DNA of 64,000 nt from an uncultured Bacteroidales bacterium (GTDB lineage: Bacteria > Bacteroidota > Bacteroidia > Bacteroidales > P3). The stretch covers positions 62,001 through 126,000 of the forward strand of contig ONFR01000004.1 in the NCBI GenBank assembly GCA_900317125.1, read 5' to 3'. This document shows positions 25,163 through 33,845 of this stretch, one piece after another. A model generated the notes under the pieces. The model did not search any database. It was not told the DNA's origin and saw only the letters and a list, made by a program, of their open reading frames with translations. Both the position numbers and the translations under genes were made by a program. How positions within the stretch are numbered: the stretch's first letter is position 1; every line of letters begins with the position of its first letter.

Positions 25163-25495
25163 TTACATATTGATATACTTCACTGGATTCTGGCTTTTGC
25201 CATAGAAAGCAGTTACATCTTTCCCAATGTAAGTGGTATGTTCATCCTCTTCCCCAAAAAATTCACACCGTCCAATGTAGTTTGGGTCTTCCGTATATTT
25301 CCAGTCAAAAGGCTTATAGACCTCTTCCACAATACCATTGACGATTGCCAGTACATGAGTAGCTTTTCTTGCGCGAGTTATATCAACCCTCCAATACTTA
25401 CGGGTCATCTCATACAGATTCTCCCTTTTCACTTTCCCTACTTTTACACACATGATGCGGTCTTCGGGATTTGGAATTAATTCTTTCTGGTTCAT
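25163..25495 (-). CDS. Small protein, possible PUA/ASCH-like fold
   Basis: The 110-residue protein is AT-rich relative to its neighbours. It has the order YWRVDITRARKATHVLAIVN, then GIVEEVYKPFDWKY, then GRCEFFGEE and YIGKDVTAFY, resembling small standalone beta-barrel modules that occur next to restriction and defence genes. This is a pattern match only; no catalytic residues are evident. It lies inside the ~0.9-kb segment between the 44-bp direct repeats, so it is probably the cargo of an insertion. Confidence 0.6.
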   Translation of the reverse strand: MNQKELIPNPEDRIMCVKVGKVKRENLYEMTRKYWRVDITRARKATHVLAIVNGIVEEVYKPFDWKYTEDPNYIGRCEFFGEEDEHTTYIGKDVTAFYGKSQNPVKYINM

Positions 25496-25762
25496 GTTAT
25501 TATTGAATTAGTTTGCTATATTTCCATTCCGCTTCAAAGTATATTATGGCTTGTATGCTGTTTCATAAGTCGTGATGCTATTTGAGAATATTCCAAGAAC
25601 AGCAATGGAGTCCGCCTTCTTGTTTGAGAGCTTCAAGTGCGTATATAGGGATTATGTTCTCCTTTGGCTATTCACATCCTTGCAGCCGAATACACCAAAG
25701 CCCACGGCCAGATGCCATTCACCATCGTAACCCCGACATCTACATCGACATCCTGACGCAAC

Positions 25763-25813
25763 CGGATTACAAATCCTGATACTCTATTGCGGCGGATTGC
25801 AAATCCGCCGCAA
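25763..25813. repeat. REP-like palindrome pair
   Basis: GGATTACAAATCC (25763-25775) is followed by the 12-bp stem TTGCGGCGGATT / AATCCGCCGCAA (25787-25798 and 25802-25813) with a 3-nt loop. Both centre on GGATT..AATCC, the layout of REP sequences mobilised by RAYT-type Y1 transposases in other bacteria. No transposase is nearby. Confidence 0.75.
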
Positions 25814-25817
25814 CGGG

Positions 25818-25861
25818 GGACATGGAGGGCTGAGGGTTTGGTTTTCAAGTTATGCATTTCT
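25818..25861. repeat. 44-bp direct repeat, copy 2
   Basis: Identical to 24858-24901. Its embedded ATG (25855-25857) is 11 bp from the htrA-like stop codon, the spacing expected of an operon. Confidence 0.95.
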
Positions 25862-25868
25862 ATTTGTA

Positions 25869-26984
25869 TTATTTCCGTATGACGGAGGTGGTACCTTGGG
25901 CGTTTTGCAGGGTGACGGTGGCGGAGTGGGTGCGACCGTTACGGTAGTAGGTGACGTCGACAAGGTCGCCGGGGGCGTGACGGCCGATTTCTTCCATCAT
26001 CTCGGCAAAACTGTTGACGGAAACTCCGGCAACGGTGAGCAGAAGGTCGCCCTGCTTGAGTCCGGCACGGTCGGCGGCACAGTCGGGCACGACACGTGCA
26101 AGCAGTAGACCTTTGACCTCCTGAAGTCCCATCTGCTTGGCGAGGGCGGAGGTCATCTCGACAACATTGACACCGAGGTAGGCACGCTGGGCATGGCCAT
26201 AGCGCTTAAGGTCTTCGGCCACTTTGCGAGCCAGATTGGCAGGGATGGCAAAGCTGTAGCCGGTGTAATAGCCGTCGGCAGAGGCGATGGCGGTGACAAT
26301 GCCTATAAGGCGGGCATCGGCATCGACCAAGGCACCGCCTGAGTTGCCGGGGTTGACAGCGGCATCGGTCTGAATGAAGGACTCGATGGGGCTTTCCATG
26401 CCGCGGTTGTTGTCGATGATACCCATGTTGCGGGCTTTGGCGCTGATGATGCCGGCGGTGACGGTAGAAGTGAGATTAAAGGGGTTGCCGATGGCCAAGA
26501 CAGGCTGGCCGACAAGGGCGCTGTCGGAGTTGCCGAATGGGATGGCGGTAAGTCCATCGGCATCGATTTTGATGAGGGCGAGGTCGGTGGCTGGGTCGGT
26601 ACCGATAAGGCTGGCGTCGAGTACGCGCTTGTCGTTGAGGGTCACCTGAATGCGCTCGGCGTCCTGCACAACGTGGTTGTTGGTAACAATGTAGCCGTCG
26701 GGGCTGATGATGACACCTGAGCCATAGGCGCTGTATTCTTTGCGCTGTACGCCCTGGTTGATGATGAATCCAAAGAAGGACTGATAGAGGGGTGTGAGAC
26801 GGGTCTGGACGGTGCGGATGTGAACGACGCCGTCGATGGTGCGTGCTGCGACTTGACTGAAGTCGGCGTAGCGAAGGGTGAGTGGTGTGGAGGAGGCGGG
26901 CTGGTTGATCTCGCCGCTCTGCTGGGTCTGGCCGGTATGGCAGCCGAGGAGAGCAATGGTCATTACTAAAAGAAGTTTCTTCAT
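25869..26984 (-). CDS. HtrA/DegP-like S1C serine protease lipoprotein with PDZ domain
   Basis: A lipoprotein signal ends at Cys15 (LLGC). The trypsin-like triad is His in VTNNHVVQDA (~102), Asp in ATDLALIKID (~131) and Ser in NPGNSGGALVD (~213). A single PDZ domain follows, from about residue 265 (for example DRAGLKQGDLLLTVAG). Family members degrade or refold envelope proteins. Membrane anchoring by lipid plus a single PDZ makes it DegS/HhoB-like in layout. The next gene downstream may originally have been the porin. Confidence 0.93.
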   Translation of the reverse strand: MKKLLLVMTIALLGCHTGQTQQSGEINQPASSTPLTLRYADFSQVAARTIDGVVHIRTVQTRLTPLYQSFFGFIINQGVQRKEYSAYGSGVIISPDGYIVTNNHVVQDAERIQVTLNDKRVLDASLIGTDPATDLALIKIDADGLTAIPFGNSDSALVGQPVLAIGNPFNLTSTVTAGIISAKARNMGIIDNNRGMESPIESFIQTDAAVNPGNSGGALVDADARLIGIVTAIASADGYYTGYSFAIPANLARKVAEDLKRYGHAQRAYLGVNVVEMTSALAKQMGLQEVKGLLLARVVPDCAADRAGLKQGDLLLTVAGVSVNSFAEMMEEIGRHAPGDLVDVTYYRNGRTHSATVTLQNAQGTTSVIRK

Positions 26985-27113
26985 GGCTATATTATGTGTT
27001 TTAAATCCTTACAGACAATTACAAAACCGAAGGATGCAACCTCACCCTGCGGTGTTGTGAAGCACTGAGAAAACAAAAAAGAAAGAAAAATATTGTATGT
27101 TTAATATTTTTTG

Positions 27114-27122
27114 TAATTTTGC
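27114..27122 (+). promoter_or_regulatory. -7 promoter element for the glycosyltransferase
   Basis: Reads TAATTTTGC, 65 bp before the start. It argues against the earlier ATG at 27097. Confidence 0.7.
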
Positions 27123-27186
27123 AGTGTGGCGTCCAGCATGGGCGCCCTCTTTAGTGAACACGATAACAACAAAAACACGCACAGGT

Positions 27187-28326
27187 ATGCATATCGTCAT
27201 CATAGGCACAGCCCATCCTTACAGGGGTGGACTCGCCGCTTTCAACGAGCGGCTGGCCACCCAGTTTTTGGACGAGGGTCACAAGGTGGAGATGTACACT
27301 TTCACGCTGCAGTACCCTTCGTTTCTTTTCCCCGGCAAAACCCAGTTTACCGACGCTCCTGCGCCAGCTCGTCTGGACATTAAGCGTCGCATTAATTCAT
27401 GCAATCCTTTAAATTGGTTCAGTGTGGGTAAAGAAATCAGAAAGAAGAAGCCCGACCTGGTGGTTTTCGCCTACTGGATGTCGTTCATGGCGCCCTGTTT
27501 CGGGACAATAGCCCGTTGCATCAGGCGCGACAAGAGTATCCGCTGCGTGGGTCTGGTTCACAACATGATTCCTCACGACCCGAAAGCTATCGACCGCTTC
27601 GTGCCGCGCTATTTTGTGAAAGCCATGGAGGGGTTCACCACCCTGTCGGAGGCAGTGATTGCAGACATCAACCACTTCGACCATGCCCGCAAACCGAAGA
27701 CGTGGGCACCCCACCCCATCTACGACCATTACGGCAGCCGTATCCCCAAGGTCGAAGCCCGCAAGCAGCTGGGGCTTGATGCCGATGGGAAGTATGTGCT
27801 GTTTTTTGGCTTTATCCGCGACTATAAGGGGCTGGACCTGCTGATTGACGCTTTCGGCGACCCCCGTCTGCAAGACATGGGGGTGAAGCTGATTGTGGCA
27901 GGCGAGTTTTATGGCAGCCCAGAGCCTTATCTGGAGCGCATCCGCTCGCTGGACATCAGCGACATCGTGATACTGCACAACGACTATATCCCCGACTCGC
28001 AGGTGAACCTCTATTTCTGTGCCGCCGACATCGTGGCTCAGCCCTACAAGAACGCCACACAGAGCGGCGTGACCCAGGTGGCTTTCCACTTCGAGGTGCC
28101 GATGCTTGTGACCAACGTCGGCGGACTGGCAGAGATTGTGCCTGACGGAAAGATAGGCTATGTAGTCCCCCCGGAGGCGCAAGCCATCACCGATGCACTG
28201 ATAGACTACTACAATGGAGAGCGGGAGGCGGCCTTCACCCAGGCGCTGCTCGAGGAGAAAAAGAAGTATACATGGAACCGCATGACCACCGCCGTGCTGC
28301 AGGCAGCAGAGAAGTGCAAAAATTAG
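27187..28326 (+). CDS. Glycosyltransferase (GT4-like)
   Basis: The 379-residue GT-B enzyme begins MHIVIIGTAHPYRGGLAAFN and has the C-terminal nucleotide-sugar domain with VLFFGFIRDYKGLDLLIDAF and EVPMLVTNVGGLAEIV. The acceptor and sugar are unknown. It stands alone rather than in a polysaccharide cluster, which is unusual. The start at 27187 is chosen because the longer frame begins upstream of the promoter element. Confidence 0.9.
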   Translation: MHIVIIGTAHPYRGGLAAFNERLATQFLDEGHKVEMYTFTLQYPSFLFPGKTQFTDAPAPARLDIKRRINSCNPLNWFSVGKEIRKKKPDLVVFAYWMSFMAPCFGTIARCIRRDKSIRCVGLVHNMIPHDPKAIDRFVPRYFVKAMEGFTTLSEAVIADINHFDHARKPKTWAPHPIYDHYGSRIPKVEARKQLGLDADGKYVLFFGFIRDYKGLDLLIDAFGDPRLQDMGVKLIVAGEFYGSPEPYLERIRSLDISDIVILHNDYIPDSQVNLYFCAADIVAQPYKNATQSGVTQVAFHFEVPMLVTNVGGLAEIVPDGKIGYVVPPEAQAITDALIDYYNGEREAAFTQALLEEKKKYTWNRMTTAVLQAAEKCKN

Positions 28327-28414
28327 GAGTTGAGTATTAGTGAGTAAGAGTCATTTAGGATGTCGCGACATGCGATTGTTAGCATATTTTTTTCCTTACT
28401 ACGATTTTTTTTCA

Positions 28415-28423
28415 TAACTTTGT
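28415..28423 (+). promoter_or_regulatory. -7 promoter element for dnaB
   Basis: Reads TAACTTTGT. It ends 3 bp before the first ATG of the dnaB frame, so that ATG (28427) would be at or upstream of the transcription start. Confidence 0.65.
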
Positions 28424-28468
28424 AACATGGAAATTACGTCTCATACGAACACAAGACGCAAAGACAGA

Positions 28469-29992
28469 ATGTCTTACGAGCAAGTGTTCAGCATCAACGG
28501 TGGCAACAGGCCTCCCCAGGCTCCCGATTTGGAGGAGAATGTGCTGGGGGCGTTGATGCTGGATCCTAACGCGCTCAACACTGCCATTGAACTGCTTCAC
28601 GAGGAGTATTTCTATAAGCCGGAGCATCAAGTGATATTCCGTGCCATCCACAAGCTGTTTGAGTTGAACCAGCCTGTGGACATCTTGACGGTGACCACCC
28701 AGTTGCGCCAGACCGGCGAGCTGGAGGCAGCAGGAGGTGCCTATCACATCAGCGAGCTGACGAGCCACGTGGTCAGTGCCGCACACATCGAGTATTACTC
28801 GCGTGTGCTCAGCGAGAAGTACATCTCGCGCGAGCTGATACGCATCTCCACCGAGACCATCACCAACGCCTACGACGAGACCACCGACGTGGTGGATCTG
28901 CTCGACAAGACCGAGCAGCGGCTGATGGACATCAACGACAAGAATTTCCGCACCGACTTCCACCCCTTGGGCGATTTGGTTCACGAGGCCACCCAGCAGA
29001 TTAACGATGCCGCCACGGACGACGGAAGCCAGAACACCGTCGTGTCGGGGTTTACCGACCTGGACCGCCTGACGGCAGGGTTCCGCCCGGGTACACTCGT
29101 CATCCTTGCCGCACGTCCGGCAATGGGTAAGACGGCTTTCGCCCTGTCGATGGCCCGTAACATCGCCGTGGACAGCAAGAAAGCCGTGGCTTTCTTCTCG
29201 CTGGAGATGACAGGCGTGGAACTGGCCATGCGCCTTATCAGCGGCGAGGCCCAGCTGCCAGGCGACAAACTGAAACGCGGCGAGCTCAACCCCTGGGAGC
29301 AGCAACAGTTGGCCACCCGCACCCAGGCGTTGAACGAAGCCAAGCTCTTTATCGACGACACCCCCCAGCTGACCATCTACGAGCTAAGAGCGAAATGCCG
29401 CCGACTGAAACAGCACCACGACATACAGATGGTGTTTATCGACTACCTGCAGCTGATGAGCGCGGGAAGCGACATGATGACGCGAGGAGGTAACCGCGAA
29501 CAGGAAATCAGCACCATCAGCCGCCAGTTGAAAGCCCTATCGAAAGAACTCGGCATCCCGGTGCTGGCCATGTCGCAGCTGAGCCGCGCCGTGGAGACCC
29601 GTGGCGGCACCAAGGAGCCTATGCTGAGCGACCTGCGTGAGTCGGGTGCTATCGAGCAGGACGCCGACATTGTGATGTTCATCTACCGTCCGGAATACTA
29701 CGGAATCAAAGAGGACAACGACGGCTCCACTATCGGCATGGCGGACATCATTCTGGCAAAACACCGTAGCGGCGGCACAGGACGTGTACGCCTGCGTTTC
29801 CAAGGCCAGTACGCCCGTTTCACCAACCCCGAATTCCTCACCAACGAACAGGTGAACAACAATATGCTGCCCCAAAACACCGGATTCGACGAATCGGGTG
29901 CCCCCACCATGCTCATCGACTCGAAAATCAACAGGAAGAACGACGGACTGGATTTCGCCACAGGGCTCCCCAACGACGAGCCCCCGTTCTGA
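28469..29992 (+). CDS. dnaB: Replicative DNA helicase
   Basis: The 507-residue DnaB has its N-terminal helical domain (from PPQAPDLEENVLGALMLDP) and a RecA-like C-terminal domain with Walker A AARPAMGKTAFAL, H2 FFSLEMTGVELAMRLI, Walker B MVFIDYLQLM, and the arginine-finger region SGAIEQDADIVMFIYRPEYY. The ATG at 28469 is chosen over 28427 because the -7 element ends 3 bp before the latter. No intein is present. It is the hexameric fork helicase. Confidence 0.95.
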   Translation: MSYEQVFSINGGNRPPQAPDLEENVLGALMLDPNALNTAIELLHEEYFYKPEHQVIFRAIHKLFELNQPVDILTVTTQLRQTGELEAAGGAYHISELTSHVVSAAHIEYYSRVLSEKYISRELIRISTETITNAYDETTDVVDLLDKTEQRLMDINDKNFRTDFHPLGDLVHEATQQINDAATDDGSQNTVVSGFTDLDRLTAGFRPGTLVILAARPAMGKTAFALSMARNIAVDSKKAVAFFSLEMTGVELAMRLISGEAQLPGDKLKRGELNPWEQQQLATRTQALNEAKLFIDDTPQLTIYELRAKCRRLKQHHDIQMVFIDYLQLMSAGSDMMTRGGNREQEISTISRQLKALSKELGIPVLAMSQLSRAVETRGGTKEPMLSDLRESGAIEQDADIVMFIYRPEYYGIKEDNDGSTIGMADIILAKHRSGGTGRVRLRFQGQYARFTNPEFLTNEQVNNNMLPQNTGFDESGAPTMLIDSKINRKNDGLDFATGLPNDEPPF

Positions 29993-30038
29993 CCCTTGCC
30001 TTAAACGAATGAATAATAACAAATAAACATATTTCACA

Positions 30039-31094
30039 ATGGAAAACATCGAAAATCTGACCAAGCAGGATCTCTTGAAAGAGACCATCAAACACATCGA
30101 CATCAAGAAGTACGACTCCACCGAGCTGATTGACGCCATGCGCGGCATGTCGTTCACCAGCCGCGACACCGCCCGTGCCGCCGATATTCTCACCATGATG
30201 TGCAAAGAGAAAGACTGCACCAACATCCTCACCATAGCTGGCTCCACCAGTGCCGCCGGCTGCATGCAGGTGTATGTCGACATGGTGCGCAACAAAATGG
30301 TCGACGTGGTGGTCTCCACCGGTGCCTCCATCATCGACATGGACCTCTTCGAGGCTTTGGGATTCAAACACTATGTCGGCACCAAGGAGAATATCATCCC
30401 CGACACCAAGCTGCGTGAACTTTATATCGACCGTATCTACGACACCTTTATCGACGAAGAGGAACTGCAAGCCTGCGACAACTCCACCTACGAGCTGGCA
30501 AACATGCTCGAGGCCCGTCCCTACAGCTCGCGCGAGTTCATCTACGAGCTGGGCAAATGGCTCCACAACGGCCGTGCCGTGAAGAAAGACAGCCTCATCC
30601 AGACCTGCTACGAATGCGGTGTGCCCATCTTCTGCCCCGCCTTCAGCGACTGCTCCGCCGGTTTCGGTATCGGCAAGCACCAGTGGGAGCGCGCCCAGAA
30701 GGGTGAGAAATATCTTAGCATCGACTCGGTGTGCGACTTCGTCGAGCTGACCAAAATCAAGATGGCTTGTCCCGAAAGCGGCCTGTTCATGGTCGGTGGC
30801 GGCACCCCCAAGAACTTCGCCCAAGACACCGTGGTGTGTGCAGAAATCCTCGGCCATGAGGTGCCCATGCACAAATATGCCATCCAGATTACCGTGGCCG
30901 ACGTGCGCGACGGCGCCTGCAGTTCGTCCACACTGCTCGAAGCCGGCAGCTGGGGCAAGGTGAGCGAGGAACTGCAGCAGATGGTCTATGCCGAAGGCAC
31001 CACTGTCATCCCCGCCATCGTCTCCTATGCCTACCACAATGGCTGTTGGAAAGACCGCGAGTACAAGAACTGGCAAAAACTGTTTGAGAAATAA
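30039..31094 (+). CDS. Deoxyhypusine synthase-like protein
   Basis: The 351-residue Rossmann-type protein matches deoxyhypusine synthase (DHS) across its length: NAD-site blocks LTIAGSTSAAGCMQVYVDMV and VDVVVSTGASIIDMDLFEAL, FCPAFSDCSAGFGIG, and the catalytic-lysine motif SWGKVSEE (equivalent to the eukaryotic SWGKI Lys). Bacteria lack the eIF5A substrate, so the protein may make homospermidine or another aminobutyl product, as shown for some bacterial DHS homologues. The window also encodes aguA/aguB, a putrescine source, 9 kb away. Confidence 0.88.
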   Translation: MENIENLTKQDLLKETIKHIDIKKYDSTELIDAMRGMSFTSRDTARAADILTMMCKEKDCTNILTIAGSTSAAGCMQVYVDMVRNKMVDVVVSTGASIIDMDLFEALGFKHYVGTKENIIPDTKLRELYIDRIYDTFIDEEELQACDNSTYELANMLEARPYSSREFIYELGKWLHNGRAVKKDSLIQTCYECGVPIFCPAFSDCSAGFGIGKHQWERAQKGEKYLSIDSVCDFVELTKIKMACPESGLFMVGGGTPKNFAQDTVVCAEILGHEVPMHKYAIQITVADVRDGACSSSTLLEAGSWGKVSEELQQMVYAEGTTVIPAIVSYAYHNGCWKDREYKNWQKLFEK

Positions 31095-31108
31095 TAATAC
31101 TTTCAATC

Positions 31109-32392
31109 ATGGAAGAAAGCATCCGCAAGCAACTGAATGCCTTGCTGCGGCAAGAGGTGGTCCTGGCCACGGGCTGCACAGAGCCCGGGGCCGTGGCCCT
31201 CTGTGTGAGCAAGGCTGTCGAGACGCTGGGGCACGAACCCGAGCACATCGACCTGCGCCTTAGTAAGAATGTATTCAAGAATGCCATGGGCGTAGGCATC
31301 CCTGGCACCGGCATGATTGGTCTGCCCATTGCCGTCTCCCTGGCCGTGGTGGCAGGCGACTCCAGCCGTGGGCTCGAAGTACTCACCCTGCCCGCCGAGC
31401 AGGTAGAAAAAGCCAAGCAATGGCTTGCCAACAACGCTTCGCGGATTGCCATCGGGGTGAAAGACCCATGCGACAAGCTCTATATCGAGTGCATCTGCAC
31501 GGCAGGCGACGACAACGCCACTGCCATCATCAGCCAGCGCCACACCCACTTCGTGCTCATTGCACGCAACGGCAAAGTCATCTACGACGGCACTGCAACC
31601 TCTCCCAACACCGACACCACCGAGGAGAAAGCCGAATCCGACGGCCTCAACCTCACCGCCCGGATGGTATACGACTATGCCACCACCGCCCCTATCGAAG
31701 AGCTGGACTTCATCAAGGAGACCGTCAAATACAACGACGCAGCTGCCACCGAAGGTCTTAAAGGCTACGGCCTGCAGACTGGCAAGATACTGATGGAGAA
31801 CGCCGCCGGAGACATCGTCCACACCGTTGTGGCACGTACCGTGGCCGCCTCCGACGCCCGCATGGACGGCTGCACACTCTCCGTCTACAGCAACAGCGGC
31901 AGCGGCAATCAGGGCATCGCCTGTACCCTCCCCGTCTACAACTACGGCAAGGCCAAAGGGTGCACCGACGAGCAGATAACCCGTGCGCTGGTCCTCAACC
32001 ACCTCATGTCCATCTACATCAAGCGCGGCATCGGCCGACTCAGTGCTCTTTGCGGCATTGTCAACGCCAGCATCGGCGTGGCCTGCGGCATCGTGTTTCT
32101 CCATGGCGGCTCGTTCGAACAGATGTGCTATGCCATCAAGAACATGATCAACACCATCGCCGGCATGGTATGCGACGGTGCCAAACCCAGCTGCGCCCTC
32201 AAGATGAGCACCGGCCTCTACAGCGCCTTTGTCAGTGCCGAGCTGGCCTACCACGACTGTGTGGTGGATGCCACCGACGGCCTGAGCGAAAGCGACGTGG
32301 ACTGCTCCATCCGCAACCTTGGCCGTCTCGGCCACGACGGCATGGACCAAGTCGACGACACCGTGCTCGACATCATGACACACAAACAATAA
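31109..32392 (+). CDS. UPF0597 / CyuA-like L-cysteine desulfidase family protein
   Basis: The 427-residue protein has the family start LATGCTEPGAVALC (Cys23, an expected Fe-S ligand), GVGIPGTGMIGLPIA, NSGSGNQGIACTLPV, GIVNASIGVACGIVFLHGGS and GMVCDGAKPSCALKMSTGL. These proteins are related to the alpha subunit of iron-sulfur serine dehydratases, and some (CyuA) are cysteine desulfidases; the substrate here cannot be fixed. It follows the DHS-like gene by 14 bp, so co-transcription is likely. Confidence 0.88.
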   Translation: MEESIRKQLNALLRQEVVLATGCTEPGAVALCVSKAVETLGHEPEHIDLRLSKNVFKNAMGVGIPGTGMIGLPIAVSLAVVAGDSSRGLEVLTLPAEQVEKAKQWLANNASRIAIGVKDPCDKLYIECICTAGDDNATAIISQRHTHFVLIARNGKVIYDGTATSPNTDTTEEKAESDGLNLTARMVYDYATTAPIEELDFIKETVKYNDAAATEGLKGYGLQTGKILMENAAGDIVHTVVARTVAASDARMDGCTLSVYSNSGSGNQGIACTLPVYNYGKAKGCTDEQITRALVLNHLMSIYIKRGIGRLSALCGIVNASIGVACGIVFLHGGSFEQMCYAIKNMINTIAGMVCDGAKPSCALKMSTGLYSAFVSAELAYHDCVVDATDGLSESDVDCSIRNLGRLGHDGMDQVDDTVLDIMTHKQ

Positions 32393-32546
32393 TCGCAGGA
32401 ACCGACAGAAACACCCTTCCCACAGCCGCATTATGCTCTGATAATTAATGCCAAGCGCTGTTTACGCCCTTATCACACACACCGCTGTAACAACATCTTG
32501 TTGATAACTTTCCCACGACACACCCTGCTCTTTCAAAAATAAATTA

Positions 32547-32555
32547 TACTTTTGC
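32547..32555 (+). promoter_or_regulatory. -7 promoter element for the DUF3276-parAB group
   Basis: Reads TACTTTTGC, 26 bp before the chosen start, and overlaps the in-frame upstream ATG at 32552. Confidence 0.8.
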
Positions 32556-32581
32556 AATCAGAAACAATAACGTATTATAAC

Positions 32582-32956
32582 ATGGAACACAGAAAAGAAG
32601 AATTGTATTCGCAAGCCATCCCCGCAGGAAAACGCCGCTATTTTTTCGACGTGAAGGAAACACGTGGAGGAGACAAATTCATTACCATTGCTGAAAGCCG
32701 CCGCATCTTCGACAACAATACTGGCGAGTTCTATATCGACAAAAACAAACTCTTCCTTTATAAAGAAGACTTCGAGAAATTCAGCAAAGGCCTGGCCAAC
32801 GCCATCTCCTTCATCGAGACCGGCATCGAACCCGAACCCGTAGTCCCCGAGAGCGAATACCACAACGCCGACGACGACAGCAAGAGCAACGGTTTCTTCG
32901 ACAAAGAAGACGAGAAATCCTCCTATACCATCGACGACATCGACTTCAAATACTGA
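32582..32956 (+). CDS. DUF3276 / PUR-type nucleic-acid-binding protein
   Basis: The 124-residue protein begins MEHRKEELYSQAIPAGKR and carries the PUR-repeat signature RYFFDVKETRGGDKFITIAESRR, a beta-rich DNA/RNA-binding fold, at about residues 20-90. The C-terminal ~40 residues are acidic and low complexity (EYHNADDDSKSNGFFDKEDE). It lies 7 bp upstream of parA; the adjacency is consistent with a nucleoid or RNA role but does not prove one. Confidence 0.87.
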   Translation: MEHRKEELYSQAIPAGKRRYFFDVKETRGGDKFITIAESRRIFDNNTGEFYIDKNKLFLYKEDFEKFSKGLANAISFIETGIEPEPVVPESEYHNADDDSKSNGFFDKEDEKSSYTIDDIDFKY

Positions 32957-32963
32957 CGCTGGC

Positions 32964-33749
32964 ATGGGTAAGATTATCTCTGTCGCCAATCAGAAAGGCG
33001 GTGTTGGCAAAACCACCACCGCCGTCAATCTCAGTGCCGCTCTGGCGGTGATGGAGTACAAGGTGTTGCTTGTCGACGCCGACCCGCAGGCCAACGCCTC
33101 CTCCGGCCTCGGCATCAACACCGACGAACTGGACAAGAGCGCCTACGAATGTTTCATGGGGCAGGCCGACATTGCCGACTGCCTTGTACCCACCGACACA
33201 CCCAACCTCACCGTCCTCCCCACTCGCATCGACCTTGTGGGGGCTGAGGTTGAACTCGTCAACGAAAAAAGCCGCGAGTATTTCATCAAACGCGCCCTCG
33301 ACCCCATCAAGGACCAATACGACTTCATCATTATCGACTGCAGTCCCTCCCTTGGCCTCATCACCGTCAATGCGCTCACAGCATCCGACTCGGTCATCAT
33401 CCCCATCCAGAGCGAATACTTCGCCCTTGAGGGATTGGGCAAACTGCTCAACACCATCCGCATCGTACAGACCCGCCTCAACCCCCAACTCACCATCGAA
33501 GGCCTGCTCATCACCATGTACGACTCCCGTCTCCGCCTGGCCCGCCAAGTGGTTGAAGACGTGCGTGCACATTTCAAGCGCCTTGTCTTCGACACACTCA
33601 TCTATCGCAACACCAAGCTTGCCGAGGCCCCCAGCTACGGCAAGTCCGTCATCATGTACGACGCCACCTGTGCCGGAGCCGTCAACTATCTCAACCTTGC
33701 CACCGAGATGCTGAAACGCAACAAGATGAAAACTCCTTCCCAGAGTTGA
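32964..33749 (+). CDS. parA: Chromosome partitioning ATPase ParA (Soj)
   Basis: The 261-residue deviant-Walker ATPase has KGGVGKTTT at residues 11-19, the DADPQANASSG motif, and IIDCSPSLGLITVNALTASD. Its short N-terminus without an HTH is the chromosomal Soj type. ParA dynamics on the nucleoid drive origin segregation together with ParB, encoded 96 bp downstream. Confidence 0.96.
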   Translation: MGKIISVANQKGGVGKTTTAVNLSAALAVMEYKVLLVDADPQANASSGLGINTDELDKSAYECFMGQADIADCLVPTDTPNLTVLPTRIDLVGAEVELVNEKSREYFIKRALDPIKDQYDFIIIDCSPSLGLITVNALTASDSVIIPIQSEYFALEGLGKLLNTIRIVQTRLNPQLTIEGLLITMYDSRLRLARQVVEDVRAHFKRLVFDTLIYRNTKLAEAPSYGKSVIMYDATCAGAVNYLNLATEMLKRNKMKTPSQS

Positions 33750-33845
33750 TACACGCAGCAACATCCCACATCACCCCTCTGCAGAAACGCCAAGGCAATA
33801 AAATAAACACTGACACTAAATCACAGCAAAGCACTAAACACACCA

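Larger units (their letters stand above)
25496..25868. other. Non-coding flank with REP-like hairpins and repeat copy 2
   Basis: No intact gene is seen. A frame around 25680-25776 (reading AAEYTKAHGQMPF, then after a one-base shift NPDIYIDILTQPDYKS) may be a decayed gene end. Palindromes at 25763-25813 and the second 44-bp repeat follow. Confidence 0.5.

Noticed and set aside
31103..32431. A 442-residue antisense frame over the UPF0597 gene
   Set aside because: Low-complexity shadow; the plus strand matches UPF0597.
32393..32546. A chromosome origin near parA
   Set aside because: Only one near-match to a DnaA box (TGTTGATAA at 32499-32507) is present, with no cluster and no dnaA gene.
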